Below are positions 27,850 to 36,764 of a stretch of DNA of 64,000 nt, one piece after another. The position numbers and the translations under genes were made by a program. The stretch is from Chryseobacterium viscerum (lineage in GTDB: Bacteria; Bacteroidota; Bacteroidia; Flavobacteriales; Weeksellaceae): assembly GCF_025949665.1 (NCBI RefSeq), contig NZ_JAPDFT010000001.1, positions 2,356,001 to 2,420,000 on the forward strand, in the 5' to 3' direction. Each line of letters opens with the position of its first letter. Position 1 is the first letter of the stretch. The notes under the pieces are model-generated. The model searched no databases. It had not been told where the DNA came from and saw nothing but the letters and a program-made list of their open reading frames with translations.

Positions 27850-28848
27850 ATGAAATTCAACTTGTTTAAGATATTAATAGCAGGAGCATTTTTGAGCTCA
27901 GCATTTTCTCTGGCTCAGACTTCTGTAATTGAAAAAATTAAGAAAAATCCAAAAGCTCCCTTTTCCTATGCGGAACTTTCCGTAAAAGAAGGAGGAAAAT
28001 GGGAAGATAATCAGTACATTGGAGGAACTTTCAAAAATGTTCAGGAAATCACTCTTCCTGAATCTCATACCGATCATTCTTACTATATCCGATATGAAGG
28101 TATCGGACTGGAAAACAACCAGATCGGCTACAGATTATATCTGGACTGGAGAAACGCTACGGATATTTTCGGTAAAAAAGTAAACACTTTGGTTTTACCT
28201 GAAGTCGGACAAGACGGCTTTGAATCCTATCATCACGATGCCTTCTGGGGACAGGACATTTTGAAATCCGGACGTACAATCGGCATCGGTTCTTATGGAA
28301 GATATGATGAACAAAATGATTTTGTTGAAACTTTTAAAATTGTAAAAAATACAGCCGTAAAAGTTGTTAATGAAAAAGACCAGTCTTACGCATCTATCGA
28401 TTATAAAGGCTGGAAAACCTGGGGAAATCCCATCGATTTACAGTCAAAACTGACGATTTTCAACAGAGATAGGTTTGTAAAAGTAGATTTAAACTTAAGC
28501 AATACCATTTCAGGATTATGTACAGGAATTGTTGCTTTTAAAAATATCCCGTTAAAACAGGGAATCAGTAAAAATAAGAAATGGGGCTACATTGCTTCTT
28601 ACGGCAATCAAACCGAAACGAAAAAAGATGATAATCTGGGCATGGCTATCTTCTATTCTCTCGAAAGTTTTGATAAATATGTAAAAATAAAATCAACGCA
28701 TACTGTAGTTTTCAAGAAAACAAAGAATGTCTCTTATTACTTTTTGGGAGCCTGGTCATGGGAACCAAACGGTTTGGTAACAGAAGAAGCATTTTATCAG
28801 GATTTAGATAAAAAACTGGAAATTTTAGATAAAAATAATCAACTTTAA
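27850..28848 (+). CDS. Secreted DUF4861-family protein
   Basis: The 332-aa protein starts with a clear signal peptide (to about residue 22) and belongs, as far as I can judge by its pattern (YYIRYEGIGLENNQIGYRLY, ESYHHDAFWGQDILKSGRTIGIGSYG), to DUF4861. No function is established that I can name with confidence. A second member lies at 44122-45303 with a similar NxIxFRVY and Tyr-His layout. Both sit next to enzymes acting on unsaturated or demethylated pectin (GH105 here, PL10 there), which suggests a periplasmic pectin-processing role. A possible 16-codon upstream frame (27803-27853) overlaps its ATG. Confidence 0.75.
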   Translation: MKFNLFKILIAGAFLSSAFSLAQTSVIEKIKKNPKAPFSYAELSVKEGGKWEDNQYIGGTFKNVQEITLPESHTDHSYYIRYEGIGLENNQIGYRLYLDWRNATDIFGKKVNTLVLPEVGQDGFESYHHDAFWGQDILKSGRTIGIGSYGRYDEQNDFVETFKIVKNTAVKVVNEKDQSYASIDYKGWKTWGNPIDLQSKLTIFNRDRFVKVDLNLSNTISGLCTGIVAFKNIPLKQGISKNKKWGYIASYGNQTETKKDDNLGMAIFYSLESFDKYVKIKSTHTVVFKKTKNVSYYFLGAWSWEPNGLVTEEAFYQDLDKKLEILDKNNQL

Positions 28849-28859
28849 AGTTTAGGATC

Positions 28860-30119
28860 ATGAATTTCATTAATAATACAATAAAAGCATATGCGGTGGT
28901 CATTCTAGGTTCAGGAATGTTCCTCGCTTGTGCTCAAACGAAAAATGTAACCGCAGCAAAAACTTCAACAGAAACTTCAAAATCAGGAAAAATAATTCCT
29001 TCCAATTTGAAATGGTCAGAAAGAATGCTGCTTTCTGAAATGCATAGATTCCCAAAAGCGTGGATGCTTGATTTCAGTAAAAGTCCGAAATGGACCTATC
29101 CGTCAGCAATAGTTTTGGACGGTGCAGAAAAAGTATATGCAAAAACAGGCAAAAAAGAATATTACGACTATATCAGCGGTTTTGGTGAAGACCTGATTAA
29201 AGAAGATGGTACAATCCTTACCTACGACCTTTCTAAATATAATATTGACATGCTCAACAGCGGAAATGTTCTTCTTTACCTGTATGAAAAAGAGAAAAAA
29301 GAGAAATACCTGAAGGCACTTCAAACTTTACGTTCACAAATCGATGGGCAGCCAAGAACCGATGAAGGATCTTTCTGGCATAAAAAAATCTATCCTTACC
29401 AGGTTTGGCTGGATGGCCTTTATATGGGAATGCCTTTCTACACGCACTATACGAAAGATTTTATCAAAAATGCAGATGCTCAGAAAGCATATGACGATAT
29501 TGTTTTCCAATTTGATTCCGTTCAGAAAAATCTTTTAGACAAAAAATCAGGACTTCTTTATCATGCCTGGGATGAGAGTAAAAAAGAAGCCTGGGCCAAT
29601 AAAGAAACCGGACTTTCCCCAAATTTCTGGGGAAGAGCGATGGGCTGGTACGGAATGGCCATGGTGGATGTATTGGATTATTTACCCAAAGACCATCCGG
29701 GAAGAGCAAGATTAATTTCTTACTTACAATCTTACGCAGATGCAGTCATTAAAGTTCAGGATAAAAAATCCGGTCTTTGGTACCAGATCCTAGACAAGCC
29801 TTTGGAAAAAGGTAATTATGAAGAAGCAACAGCATCAGCTATGTTCGTTTATACGATCATTAAATCGGTTAACGAGGGTTATCTTCCAAAATCATACAAA
29901 GCTGCTGCAAAAAAAGGTTACGACGGAATTATCAAAAATTTAATCACGGTTGATGAAAACGGCGTGGTTAATTTAAATAAATGCTGTGCCGTTGCCGGAT
30001 TAGGAGGAAAACCTTACAGAGACGGTTCTTACGAATATTATGTAAACGAAGAAGTCCGTTCAAATGACGGAAAAGGAACAGGACCATTCATTTTGGCAAG
30101 TTTAGAATTTGAAAAATAA
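28860..30119 (+). CDS. Unsaturated rhamnogalacturonyl/galacturonyl hydrolase (GH105), lipoprotein
   Basis: The 419-aa protein carries a lipobox (LAC, C24) and an (alpha/alpha)6-barrel of the YteR type. Characteristic segments are KWSERMLLSEM, DMLNSGNVLLYLY, YPYQVWLDGLYMGMPFY with the catalytic Asp D185, NFWGRAMGWYGMAMVDVLDYLP and NYEEATASAMFVYTI. The family hydrolyses the unsaturated uronic acid left by lyases from the non-reducing end. It would release the unsaturated monosaccharide that KdgF and KduI process. Membrane anchoring suggests periplasmic or surface action. It lies 11 bp behind the DUF4861 gene. Confidence 0.93.
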   Translation: MNFINNTIKAYAVVILGSGMFLACAQTKNVTAAKTSTETSKSGKIIPSNLKWSERMLLSEMHRFPKAWMLDFSKSPKWTYPSAIVLDGAEKVYAKTGKKEYYDYISGFGEDLIKEDGTILTYDLSKYNIDMLNSGNVLLYLYEKEKKEKYLKALQTLRSQIDGQPRTDEGSFWHKKIYPYQVWLDGLYMGMPFYTHYTKDFIKNADAQKAYDDIVFQFDSVQKNLLDKKSGLLYHAWDESKKEAWANKETGLSPNFWGRAMGWYGMAMVDVLDYLPKDHPGRARLISYLQSYADAVIKVQDKKSGLWYQILDKPLEKGNYEEATASAMFVYTIIKSVNEGYLPKSYKAAAKKGYDGIIKNLITVDENGVVNLNKCCAVAGLGGKPYRDGSYEYYVNEEVRSNDGKGTGPFILASLEFEK

Positions 30120-30169
30120 ATCAAGAACCACAACCTGATTCCTATTACCTAAATAATGAATCTGATTTT

Positions 30170-31810
30170 ATGAAGACAAAAATTTTAAATATAGCAGCAA
30201 TCACATTATTTTCAGTTGCTTCAACATACCTCACCGCACAGGAGAAAAACTACGTTTCCGAAGTCTGGACTGCCGATCAGGGAAAAAGTTACAGAAATCC
30301 GGTTTTATACGCTGATTATTCTGATCCGGACGCTATTCGCATTGGTGAAGATTATTATATGACCGCTTCAAGTTTCAATGAAGCTCCAGGGCTGCCCATT
30401 CTTCATTCAAAAGATATGGTCAACTGGAAACTGGTGAATTATGCACTTCCTGATGTACTTCCAAACAACCATTTTTCCACACCCAAAAGAGGTGACGGAG
30501 TTTGGGCACCCAGTATCAGATTTCACAAAGGTGAATTTTACATCTATTGGGGCGATCCCGATTTCGGAATTTACATGGTGAAAACTAAAGATCCGATAGG
30601 AACCTGGGAGAAGCCTATTTTGGTAATGGAAGGAAAAGGTTTAATCGACTCTTGTCCGTTTTGGGATGAGGATGGAAATGCTTATTTAGTGCATGGTTGG
30701 GCAGGAAGCCGCGCCGGGGTGAAAAGTATTCTGACTCTTAACAAAATGAATCCCGAAGGAACAAAAGTCCTCGATAAAGGAGTTCACATTTTCGATGGCC
30801 ACGATGCACATCCAACAGTGGAAGGTCCGAAAATGTATAAAAAAAACGGTTATTACTACATTTTTGCTCCTGCAGGTGGTGTAGCAACCGGTTGGCAATT
30901 GGTATTAAGATCAAAAAATATTGACGGACCCTACGAAGAAAAAGTAGTGCTGGAACAGGGATCAACAAAAATCAACGGACCGCATCAGGGTGCTTGGGTA
31001 GATACACCTTCTGGGGAAGATTGGTTCTATCATTTTCAGGATGTGGATACGGGCGGAAGAATCGTTCACTTACAACCAATGAAGTGGGAAAAAGACTGGC
31101 CTGTTATCGGGATCGATAATAATAAAAACGGAATCGGAGAACCGGTTTTAACCTATAAAAAACCAAACGTGGGAAAATCCTACCCTGTTGCTACTCCTCC
31201 TGAAACAGATGAATTTGATAAAGCGAAATTGGGAATTCAATGGCAATGGAGCGCCAACGAAAATATCGTGTGGTCTTCTAAACTTCCCGGACAGAAATTT
31301 TTAAGATTATTTTCAATAAAAGTTCCTGAAGGTGAAAAAAATCTATGGAATGTTCCGAATCTGTTAACCCAAAAATTCCCTGCCCCGAATTTTGCAGCTT
31401 CTACCAAAGTAAAATTAACTCCCGAAGATGCTAAAGAAGGCAAAACTGCAGGTTTATTAGTAATGGGATTAGATCATGAGTCAATTGTGATTACCAATAA
31501 ACCCGATGGATTTTATATTCAGTTAAGAAGAGCCGAAAAAGCAGATAAAGGAGGTGAAGAGAAGGTTCTGTTTGAAACAAAATTAAAAGGAAACGAAGTC
31601 TATTTAAAAGTAAATGTAAGTGAGCCGAACGGCCTATGCCAGTTCAGCTACAGTGAAAACGGAAAAAATTTCACCCCAGTGGGCGATGTATTCCAGGCGA
31701 AACCCGGAAAATGGATTGGGGCAAAAGTCGGCCTGTATTCTGTAAGCACACAAAAAGCAAATCGTGGTGGCTATGCAGATTTTGCCTGGTTCAGAATTAC
31801 TAAAAATTAA
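30170..31810 (+). CDS. GH43-family glycosidase with C-terminal beta-sandwich
   Basis: The 546-aa protein has a signal peptide (to ~residue 23). A five-bladed propeller starts YRNPVLYADYSDPDAIRIGEDYYM, with D52 as probable base, D161 (LIDSCPFWDEDG) as pKa modulator and E219 (TVEGPKM) as probable acid. A C-terminal beta-sandwich (~residues 350-546) is typical of beta-xylosidase/alpha-arabinofuranosidase GH43 groups. In this locus it may remove xylose or arabinose side chains of pectin, which would link the locus to the xylA/xylB genes. Substrate is inferred. Confidence 0.9.
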   Translation: MKTKILNIAAITLFSVASTYLTAQEKNYVSEVWTADQGKSYRNPVLYADYSDPDAIRIGEDYYMTASSFNEAPGLPILHSKDMVNWKLVNYALPDVLPNNHFSTPKRGDGVWAPSIRFHKGEFYIYWGDPDFGIYMVKTKDPIGTWEKPILVMEGKGLIDSCPFWDEDGNAYLVHGWAGSRAGVKSILTLNKMNPEGTKVLDKGVHIFDGHDAHPTVEGPKMYKKNGYYYIFAPAGGVATGWQLVLRSKNIDGPYEEKVVLEQGSTKINGPHQGAWVDTPSGEDWFYHFQDVDTGGRIVHLQPMKWEKDWPVIGIDNNKNGIGEPVLTYKKPNVGKSYPVATPPETDEFDKAKLGIQWQWSANENIVWSSKLPGQKFLRLFSIKVPEGEKNLWNVPNLLTQKFPAPNFAASTKVKLTPEDAKEGKTAGLLVMGLDHESIVITNKPDGFYIQLRRAEKADKGGEEKVLFETKLKGNEVYLKVNVSEPNGLCQFSYSENGKNFTPVGDVFQAKPGKWIGAKVGLYSVSTQKANRGGYADFAWFRITKN

Positions 31811-31828
31811 TTTCATTTAACAATATAG

Positions 31829-31861
31829 AAACCTAACAGGTTTTTAAAACCTGTTAGGTTT
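31829..31861. repeat. 33-nt perfect palindromic element (16-bp arms)
   Basis: Arms AAACCTAACAGGTTTT (31829-31844) and its exact complement (31846-31861) are separated by a single T. It lies between the GH43 and CE12 genes and could terminate transcription or be an extragenic palindromic repeat. Confidence 0.7.
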
Positions 31862-31892
31862 GATAAAATTAGAGCCTAATTCATTAAAATCA

Positions 31893-32738
31893 ATGACAAA
31901 AAAAAGATATAGTATAGTTTCATTTTTATTCGTCGTTTTGCTGTTGTCTGCCTGTCAATCACAAAACAACGTCCAAAAGACAATGGCAAAACACAATAAA
32001 AAGGTCACCCATATTTATCTTATCGGAGATTCCACAATGGCAGATTATACCGGAGATTACGAACCGGGAAAAGATTATATGAAAGTCCGCTACCCGATTA
32101 CCGGATGGGGACAGGTTTTTCAGCCCTATTTTACAAAAGACAGTCTGGCTTTTCTGAAACCCGCAATTACAACAGATTCTGTTGCTGTTATTGACAGAGC
32201 GCATGGCGGAAGAAGTACCAGAACATTTTTTCAGGAAGGAAGATGGAGATATGTGTATGAACATTTGCAGCCGAACGATTACGTCATTATGCAGTTTGGT
32301 CATAATGACGGTTCTGAAAAGCATACAGAGCGGTATATAAACATTGAAGGATATAAAGAATTTTTAAGATTATTTGTAACGCAGACAAAACAAAAAGGTG
32401 CAAATCCTATCATCTTAACACCCGTTGCCAGAAATTATCCATGGAAAAACGGCAAACTGGAAAATGTACACGGAGAATATGCTCAGGCACCCATTGAAAT
32501 TGCTAAAGAAATGAATGTTCCTTACATCGATTTAAACAAATTATCCATGGAATATTTTACAAAGAAAGGACAGGACTTTACAACGAATCACTATTTCATG
32601 AATCTCCCTGAGAATGTATATGAAGCCTATCCGAAGGGTCAAAAAGACAATACCCATTTTCAGCCGGAAGGCGCAAAAGCAATGGCCTCCATTGTTTACC
32701 AGGAATTTAAAAAAGTAATTAAAACTCAGAAAAAATAA
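31893..32738 (+). CDS. Rhamnogalacturonan acetylesterase (CE12), lipoprotein
   Basis: The 281-aa SGNH hydrolase starts at the ATG at 31893 (MTKKRYSIVSF), which gives a lipoprotein leader with lipobox LLSAC (C21). A TTG 33 bp upstream would overlap the palindrome at 31829. The catalytic motifs are IYLIGDST (S47), GWGQ, GGRSTRTF, QFGHND and DNTH (D252, H255). The enzyme would deacetylate galacturonate in rhamnogalacturonan. It ends one base before the GH28 start, so the two are surely co-transcribed. Confidence 0.92.
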   Translation: MTKKRYSIVSFLFVVLLLSACQSQNNVQKTMAKHNKKVTHIYLIGDSTMADYTGDYEPGKDYMKVRYPITGWGQVFQPYFTKDSLAFLKPAITTDSVAVIDRAHGGRSTRTFFQEGRWRYVYEHLQPNDYVIMQFGHNDGSEKHTERYINIEGYKEFLRLFVTQTKQKGANPIILTPVARNYPWKNGKLENVHGEYAQAPIEIAKEMNVPYIDLNKLSMEYFTKKGQDFTTNHYFMNLPENVYEAYPKGQKDNTHFQPEGAKAMASIVYQEFKKVIKTQKK

Positions 32739-32739
32739 A

Positions 32740-34407
32740 ATGAAGAAGTCTCTTACAATTATCGGTTTAGCTGCAGTCATGATATTTTCAGGACAAACAT
32801 ATGCTCAGAACCTGGATATTTATAAAAACATTGAGTTTAAAATGCCTCAGGTGGCAGAAACTTCATTTGCAGCCAACACCGTTTCTATCACACAATATGG
32901 TGGCATTGCAGGCGGAAATGTAAAAAATACGGAAGCTTTCAAAAAAGCAATTGAAGACCTTAGTACAAAAGGCGGTGGAAAATTGGTTATTCCCCGCGGA
33001 ATGTGGTTAACGGGTCCCATTGAGTTGAAAAGCAATATCAACCTTCACGTGGAAGAAGGTGCTTTCATCATTTTCAGTAAAGATAAAGCAGATTATCCTT
33101 TGGTCGACGTAAGTTTTGAAGGATTAAACACCATTCGCTGCCAGTCTCCTATTTCCGCGAAAAATGCAACCAATATTGCCATCACAGGAAAAGGGGTAAT
33201 TGATGGAAGCGGTGATGCGTGGAGAGCCATCAAAAAAAGCAAAGTTTCAGAATCTGAATGGAAAAATATAGTGAAATCTGGCGGATTATTATCTGCAGAC
33301 GGAAAAACATGGTTCCCTTCAGAAAGTTATAAAAAAGGATTTGAAAGCAGTTCTAGTTTCAATGTCCCCGATAAAATTTCTAAAGATGAATTAACGACAG
33401 TTAAAGATTTTCTTCGTCCGGTAATGGTAAGTTTAGTCGGTTGTGATAAAGTGTTGTTAGACGGACCTACCTTCCAGAATTCCCCGGCATGGAATCTTCA
33501 TCCATTGATGTGTACCAACGTTATTTTAAGAAATCTTACGGTTAGAAATCCATGGTTTTCACAAAATGGGGACGGTGTAGATCTCGAATCATGTAAAAAT
33601 GTTTTGATTTACGATAATACTTTTGATGTGGGTGACGATGCCATCTGTATAAAATCAGGAAAAGATCTGGATGGCAGAAAAAGAGGAATACCCACTGAAA
33701 ATGTAATTGTCAAAAACAATGTCGTATACCACGGTCACGGAGGTTTTGTTATCGGGAGTGAAATGTCCGGCGGAGCAAGGAACATCCATGTTTCCGACTG
33801 TACCTTCATCGGAACAGATATCGGTCTTCGTTTTAAAACAACCCGCGGGAGAGGCGGAATTGTTGAAAACATTTATATTAAAAATATTGACATGATTAAT
33901 ATTCCGACACAGACCATTGGTTTCAATATGTTCTATGAAGGAGCCTCTCCTGTGTTAGAGGATGGCCAAAAGAAGGAAGGCAACAAAGCGCCGGAAAAAG
34001 TGTATCCGGTAACAGAAGAAACACCTGTTTTCAGAAATATTTTCTTTAAAAATATCAATGCCGTCAATTCTGATGAAGCCATTACGTTATTCGGTTTAGC
34101 AGAAATGAATCTTAAAAATATAGTCATTGAAGATTCACAGTTTAATACCAGAAAAGCATTAACCATCGTAGACGCAGACGGAATTCAATTGAAAAATGTA
34201 AAACTGAAATATTCAGAAGGAACGGGAGCAACCATTTACAACAGTAAAAACATCAACCTTTCAACAGTGAAGTTTGAATCTGCCAGTAAGCCTGTTGTGA
34301 AAGTGTTAGGAAGCAAAACAGGAGCAGTATTGGTTCCTAAAGAAGTGACATCCGATAAAAATTCACTTTCCATCGGAAAAGATGTGGCAAAAAACGCAGT
34401 TAAATAA
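32740..34407 (+). CDS. Secreted GH28 polygalacturonase, probably exo-acting
   Basis: The 555-aa protein has a signal peptide (to ~residue 22) and all canonical GH28 catalytic elements: NGDGVD at 276-281 (D278, D281), D299-D300, GHGG at 332-335 and RFKTTRGRGG. An insertion around residues 163-225 and the length are typical of exo-polygalacturonases of Bacteroidota. It releases galacturonate, substrate of the uxa genes. Unlike the GH28 at 1437-2816, its active site is fully standard, so the two probably differ in substrate. It follows the CE12 gene with one base between. Confidence 0.94.
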   Translation: MKKSLTIIGLAAVMIFSGQTYAQNLDIYKNIEFKMPQVAETSFAANTVSITQYGGIAGGNVKNTEAFKKAIEDLSTKGGGKLVIPRGMWLTGPIELKSNINLHVEEGAFIIFSKDKADYPLVDVSFEGLNTIRCQSPISAKNATNIAITGKGVIDGSGDAWRAIKKSKVSESEWKNIVKSGGLLSADGKTWFPSESYKKGFESSSSFNVPDKISKDELTTVKDFLRPVMVSLVGCDKVLLDGPTFQNSPAWNLHPLMCTNVILRNLTVRNPWFSQNGDGVDLESCKNVLIYDNTFDVGDDAICIKSGKDLDGRKRGIPTENVIVKNNVVYHGHGGFVIGSEMSGGARNIHVSDCTFIGTDIGLRFKTTRGRGGIVENIYIKNIDMINIPTQTIGFNMFYEGASPVLEDGQKKEGNKAPEKVYPVTEETPVFRNIFFKNINAVNSDEAITLFGLAEMNLKNIVIEDSQFNTRKALTIVDADGIQLKNVKLKYSEGTGATIYNSKNINLSTVKFESASKPVVKVLGSKTGAVLVPKEVTSDKNSLSIGKDVAKNAVK

Positions 34408-34427
34408 AATGCATCAAGGATAAGATA

Positions 34428-34545
34428 AAACCATTAAGATTGATTAAGTCTTTAAGAATATTAAGCTGAGCTTTGGTTTGAATAATACTTAAAATCAAAA
34501 TGATTTTCTTAATTAAACTTAACTCCTTTAATATTCTTAATGGTT
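34428..34545. repeat. Long imperfect inverted repeat
   Basis: AACCATTAAGATTGATTAAG at the left is matched by complementary CTTAATTAAA...TATTCTTAATGGTT at the right, with TTAAGAATATTAAG inside the left arm. It fills the gap between GH28 and the esterase and resembles the repeat at 16283-16377. It has no coding potential. Confidence 0.5.
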
Positions 34546-34567
34546 CAAAATTTTAAAATTTGATAAC

Positions 34568-35479
34568 ATGAATTTTAGCAAAAAACATACTTATATTTCT
34601 ATTTTTTTTGTAGGGACAATGGCATTTGGACAGGTAAAGAGACCGAATGCCACTCCTTACACCAACGAAGGCACTTTTGAAAAGTTTAAGAAAAAATATC
34701 CTTTTATCACACCCATTGACAGACCTGTACCGCAAAATATCAAAATAGATAACGATGTAGAATATGCCAATATCAACGGAATTTCTTTAAAAGCCGATGT
34801 ATACTATCCTCTCGATCAGTCAAAAAAATATCCGGGAATTGCAATGGTACATGGCGGTGGCTGGATCTCCGGAAGTAAGGAAAATGAAAAATTTATGGCG
34901 ATGGAACTGGCTTCAAACGGATACGTTGTGATTGCTATCGGATACCGGTTGGCTGATGTCGCGAAATACCCTGCCGGAGTTGAAGACATTGAAACAGGTA
35001 TACAATGGTTAAAGAAAAACCATTCAACATATTCATTAAACAAAAAGAAAATGGCGGTTTTGGGTGAATCTGCCGGAGCTCAGATCGCTACTTTAGTCGG
35101 AGTCAGGAAAAATATTAAATTACAGGCTATCGTCAATGTAGATGGCGTAGTTTCTTTTGTTCATGAAGAATCCGGAAAAGAAGGAACTTACGATGCCTAT
35201 TGGCTGGGGTATCCACAAAAAGACAATCCAAAAATCTGGAAAGAAGCTTCACCTCTCGAATATGTGGATAAAAATACACCTCCTACCCTTTTCATTAATA
35301 GCTCTCAACCCCGTTTTCATGCAGGAAGAGACGATATGATGAAAAAATTAAAGAGTTATAATATTCCGACAGAATTTCATGAAATCAAAGATACTCCGCA
35401 CTCTTTCTGGTCGGCAGAACCTTGGTTTACAGAAACTTTGAATTTAACAATTGACTTTTTAAATAAAGTTTTGAAATAG
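34568..35479 (+). CDS. Secreted alpha/beta-hydrolase, probable carbohydrate esterase
   Basis: The 303-aa protein has a signal peptide (to ~residue 21). The oxyanion motif HGGGWISGS, the nucleophile elbow GESAGAQ and the His in KDTPHSFW place it with the BD-FAE/hormone-sensitive-lipase type esterases. Such proteins in PULs usually remove acetyl or feruloyl groups from pectin or xylan. The deacetylation role here is inferred from its place between a polygalacturonase and a pectinesterase. The mature protein has a ~50-residue N-terminal stretch (PFITPIDRPVPQNIKI) before the hydrolase core. Confidence 0.85.
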   Translation: MNFSKKHTYISIFFVGTMAFGQVKRPNATPYTNEGTFEKFKKKYPFITPIDRPVPQNIKIDNDVEYANINGISLKADVYYPLDQSKKYPGIAMVHGGGWISGSKENEKFMAMELASNGYVVIAIGYRLADVAKYPAGVEDIETGIQWLKKNHSTYSLNKKKMAVLGESAGAQIATLVGVRKNIKLQAIVNVDGVVSFVHEESGKEGTYDAYWLGYPQKDNPKIWKEASPLEYVDKNTPPTLFINSSQPRFHAGRDDMMKKLKSYNIPTEFHEIKDTPHSFWSAEPWFTETLNLTIDFLNKVLK

Positions 35480-35491
35480 TATTAATTATGA

Positions 35492-35655
35492 TTTTAAACG
35501 CAAAGATTTAATTTAATATTAATGAATATTTAGCGAGCAAGGATGAATCAACGAAGTGATTTAGTAAAGTTATCGTCACAGCTTCACGAAGTAAATTTTA
35601 TTCGCCTTTGCTTTCTAAAAATTATGAGGTTTCATAAAAATCTTTGCATTAAAAA
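35492..35655. repeat. Long imperfect hairpin repeat of the GCAAAGATTTT type
   Basis: TTTTAAACGCAAAGATTTAA at the left and its imperfect complement AAAAATCTTTGCATTAAAAA at the right bound a ~160-bp palindrome-like element. Internal GAGCAAGGATGAATCAACGAAG matches GCTTCACGAAG...ATTCGCCTTTGCTT. It fills almost the whole esterase-CE8 gap. Confidence 0.55.
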
Positions 35656-35670
35656 ACAATAATCCAGTTT

Positions 35671-36639
35671 ATGAAAAAGTTATTTTTAATTCTGTTCATA
35701 TCGACGGCAAATTTTCTCTTTGCGGGAAATGATCCTTACATAAAAATTACCGTAGCCAAAGACGGAAGCGGAGATTTCACATCCATTCAGAAAGCCATAA
35801 ATTCTATCAGAGATTTAGGGCCTGCAGAAGCTTTCGTTTTCATTAAATCCGGAATCTATAATGAAAAAGTGACTATTCCCTCTTCAAAACATAAAATTAC
35901 CTTAGAAGGCGAAAATAAAGGCAGTACCATTATCAGCAATAATGATTTTTCAGGGAAACCGGATGCTTTTAATGAAAAAATGACAACCTTCAATTCCTAT
36001 ACTTTACTGGTAATGGGTGACGATATTAAAATCAGTAATCTGACAATTCAAAATTCTTCGTGCAATGAAGGACAGGCGGTTTCTCTCCATGTGGAAGGAG
36101 ACCATTTTGTGATAAAAAACTCAAATATTCTGGGCTGTCAGGACACCATTTATTCCGCAACCAACCATAGCAGGCAATATTTTGAAAACTGCTATATTGA
36201 AGGAACAACTGATTTCATTTTTGGACAGGCAACCGTTGTTTTTAAGAACTGCACCATTAAAAGTTTGGCCGATTCTTATATTACCGCAGCCGCTACAGAA
36301 GCCGGCAGACCGTATGGTTTTGTTTTTTTCGACTGTAAATTAAGTGCAAAAGAAGGCATCACAAAAGTTTATTTGGGAAGACCCTGGAGACCTTACGCCA
36401 GAACTGTTTTCATTAACACTGAAATGGGAAAACACATCCTTCCCGAAGGCTGGAATCCATGGAAAGGCGACAAAATGTTTCCTGATAAAGAAAGGACCGC
36501 TTATTATGCAGAATCCGGCAGCAAAGGCGAAGGAGGAGATATCTCCAAACGAGTAAGCTGGTCGCATCAGGTGACGAAAAAGGATTTGAAAAATTATACC
36601 CTTGAAAAAATTTTTGATGGATGGAATCCAAATAAATAA
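35671..36639 (+). CDS. Second secreted pectinesterase (CE8)
   Basis: The 322-aa protein has a signal peptide (to ~residue 18) and the CE8 beta-helix starting TVAKDGSGDFTSIQKAIN. The catalytic residues D158 (GCQDTIYS), D181 (GTTDFIFG) and R237 (YLGRPWRP) are present. It removes methyl esters from homogalacturonan. It is clearly related to the CE8 at 25322 but diverged, so two paralogous methylesterases serve the locus. Both flanking gaps are filled with inverted repeats, so it may be transcribed separately. Confidence 0.94.
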   Translation: MKKLFLILFISTANFLFAGNDPYIKITVAKDGSGDFTSIQKAINSIRDLGPAEAFVFIKSGIYNEKVTIPSSKHKITLEGENKGSTIISNNDFSGKPDAFNEKMTTFNSYTLLVMGDDIKISNLTIQNSSCNEGQAVSLHVEGDHFVIKNSNILGCQDTIYSATNHSRQYFENCYIEGTTDFIFGQATVVFKNCTIKSLADSYITAAATEAGRPYGFVFFDCKLSAKEGITKVYLGRPWRPYARTVFINTEMGKHILPEGWNPWKGDKMFPDKERTAYYAESGSKGEGGDISKRVSWSHQVTKKDLKNYTLEKIFDGWNPNK

Positions 36640-36645
36640 TTGAGA

Positions 36646-36747
36646 TGCTTCGACTTCGCTCAGCATGACATCGCTAATACCAACTGTTTTAATATTCGCT
36701 TAAATGACGTAATGTTTACCCGTGTTATACTGAGCAAAGTCAAAGCA
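36646..36747. repeat. Inverted repeat with TGCTTCGACTTCGCTCAG arms
   Basis: The 25-bp arms 36646-36670 and 36723-36747 match at 20 of 25 positions when inverted. The left arm starts six bases after the CE8 stop. It looks like a dispersed extragenic repeat rather than a simple terminator. Confidence 0.6.
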
Positions 36748-36764
36748 TTTTTAAGTTTAATTAA

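Noticed and set aside
31860..31892. Upstream TTG start of the CE12 lipoprotein
   Set aside because: It would begin inside the palindrome and spoil an otherwise perfect lipoprotein leader at 31893.
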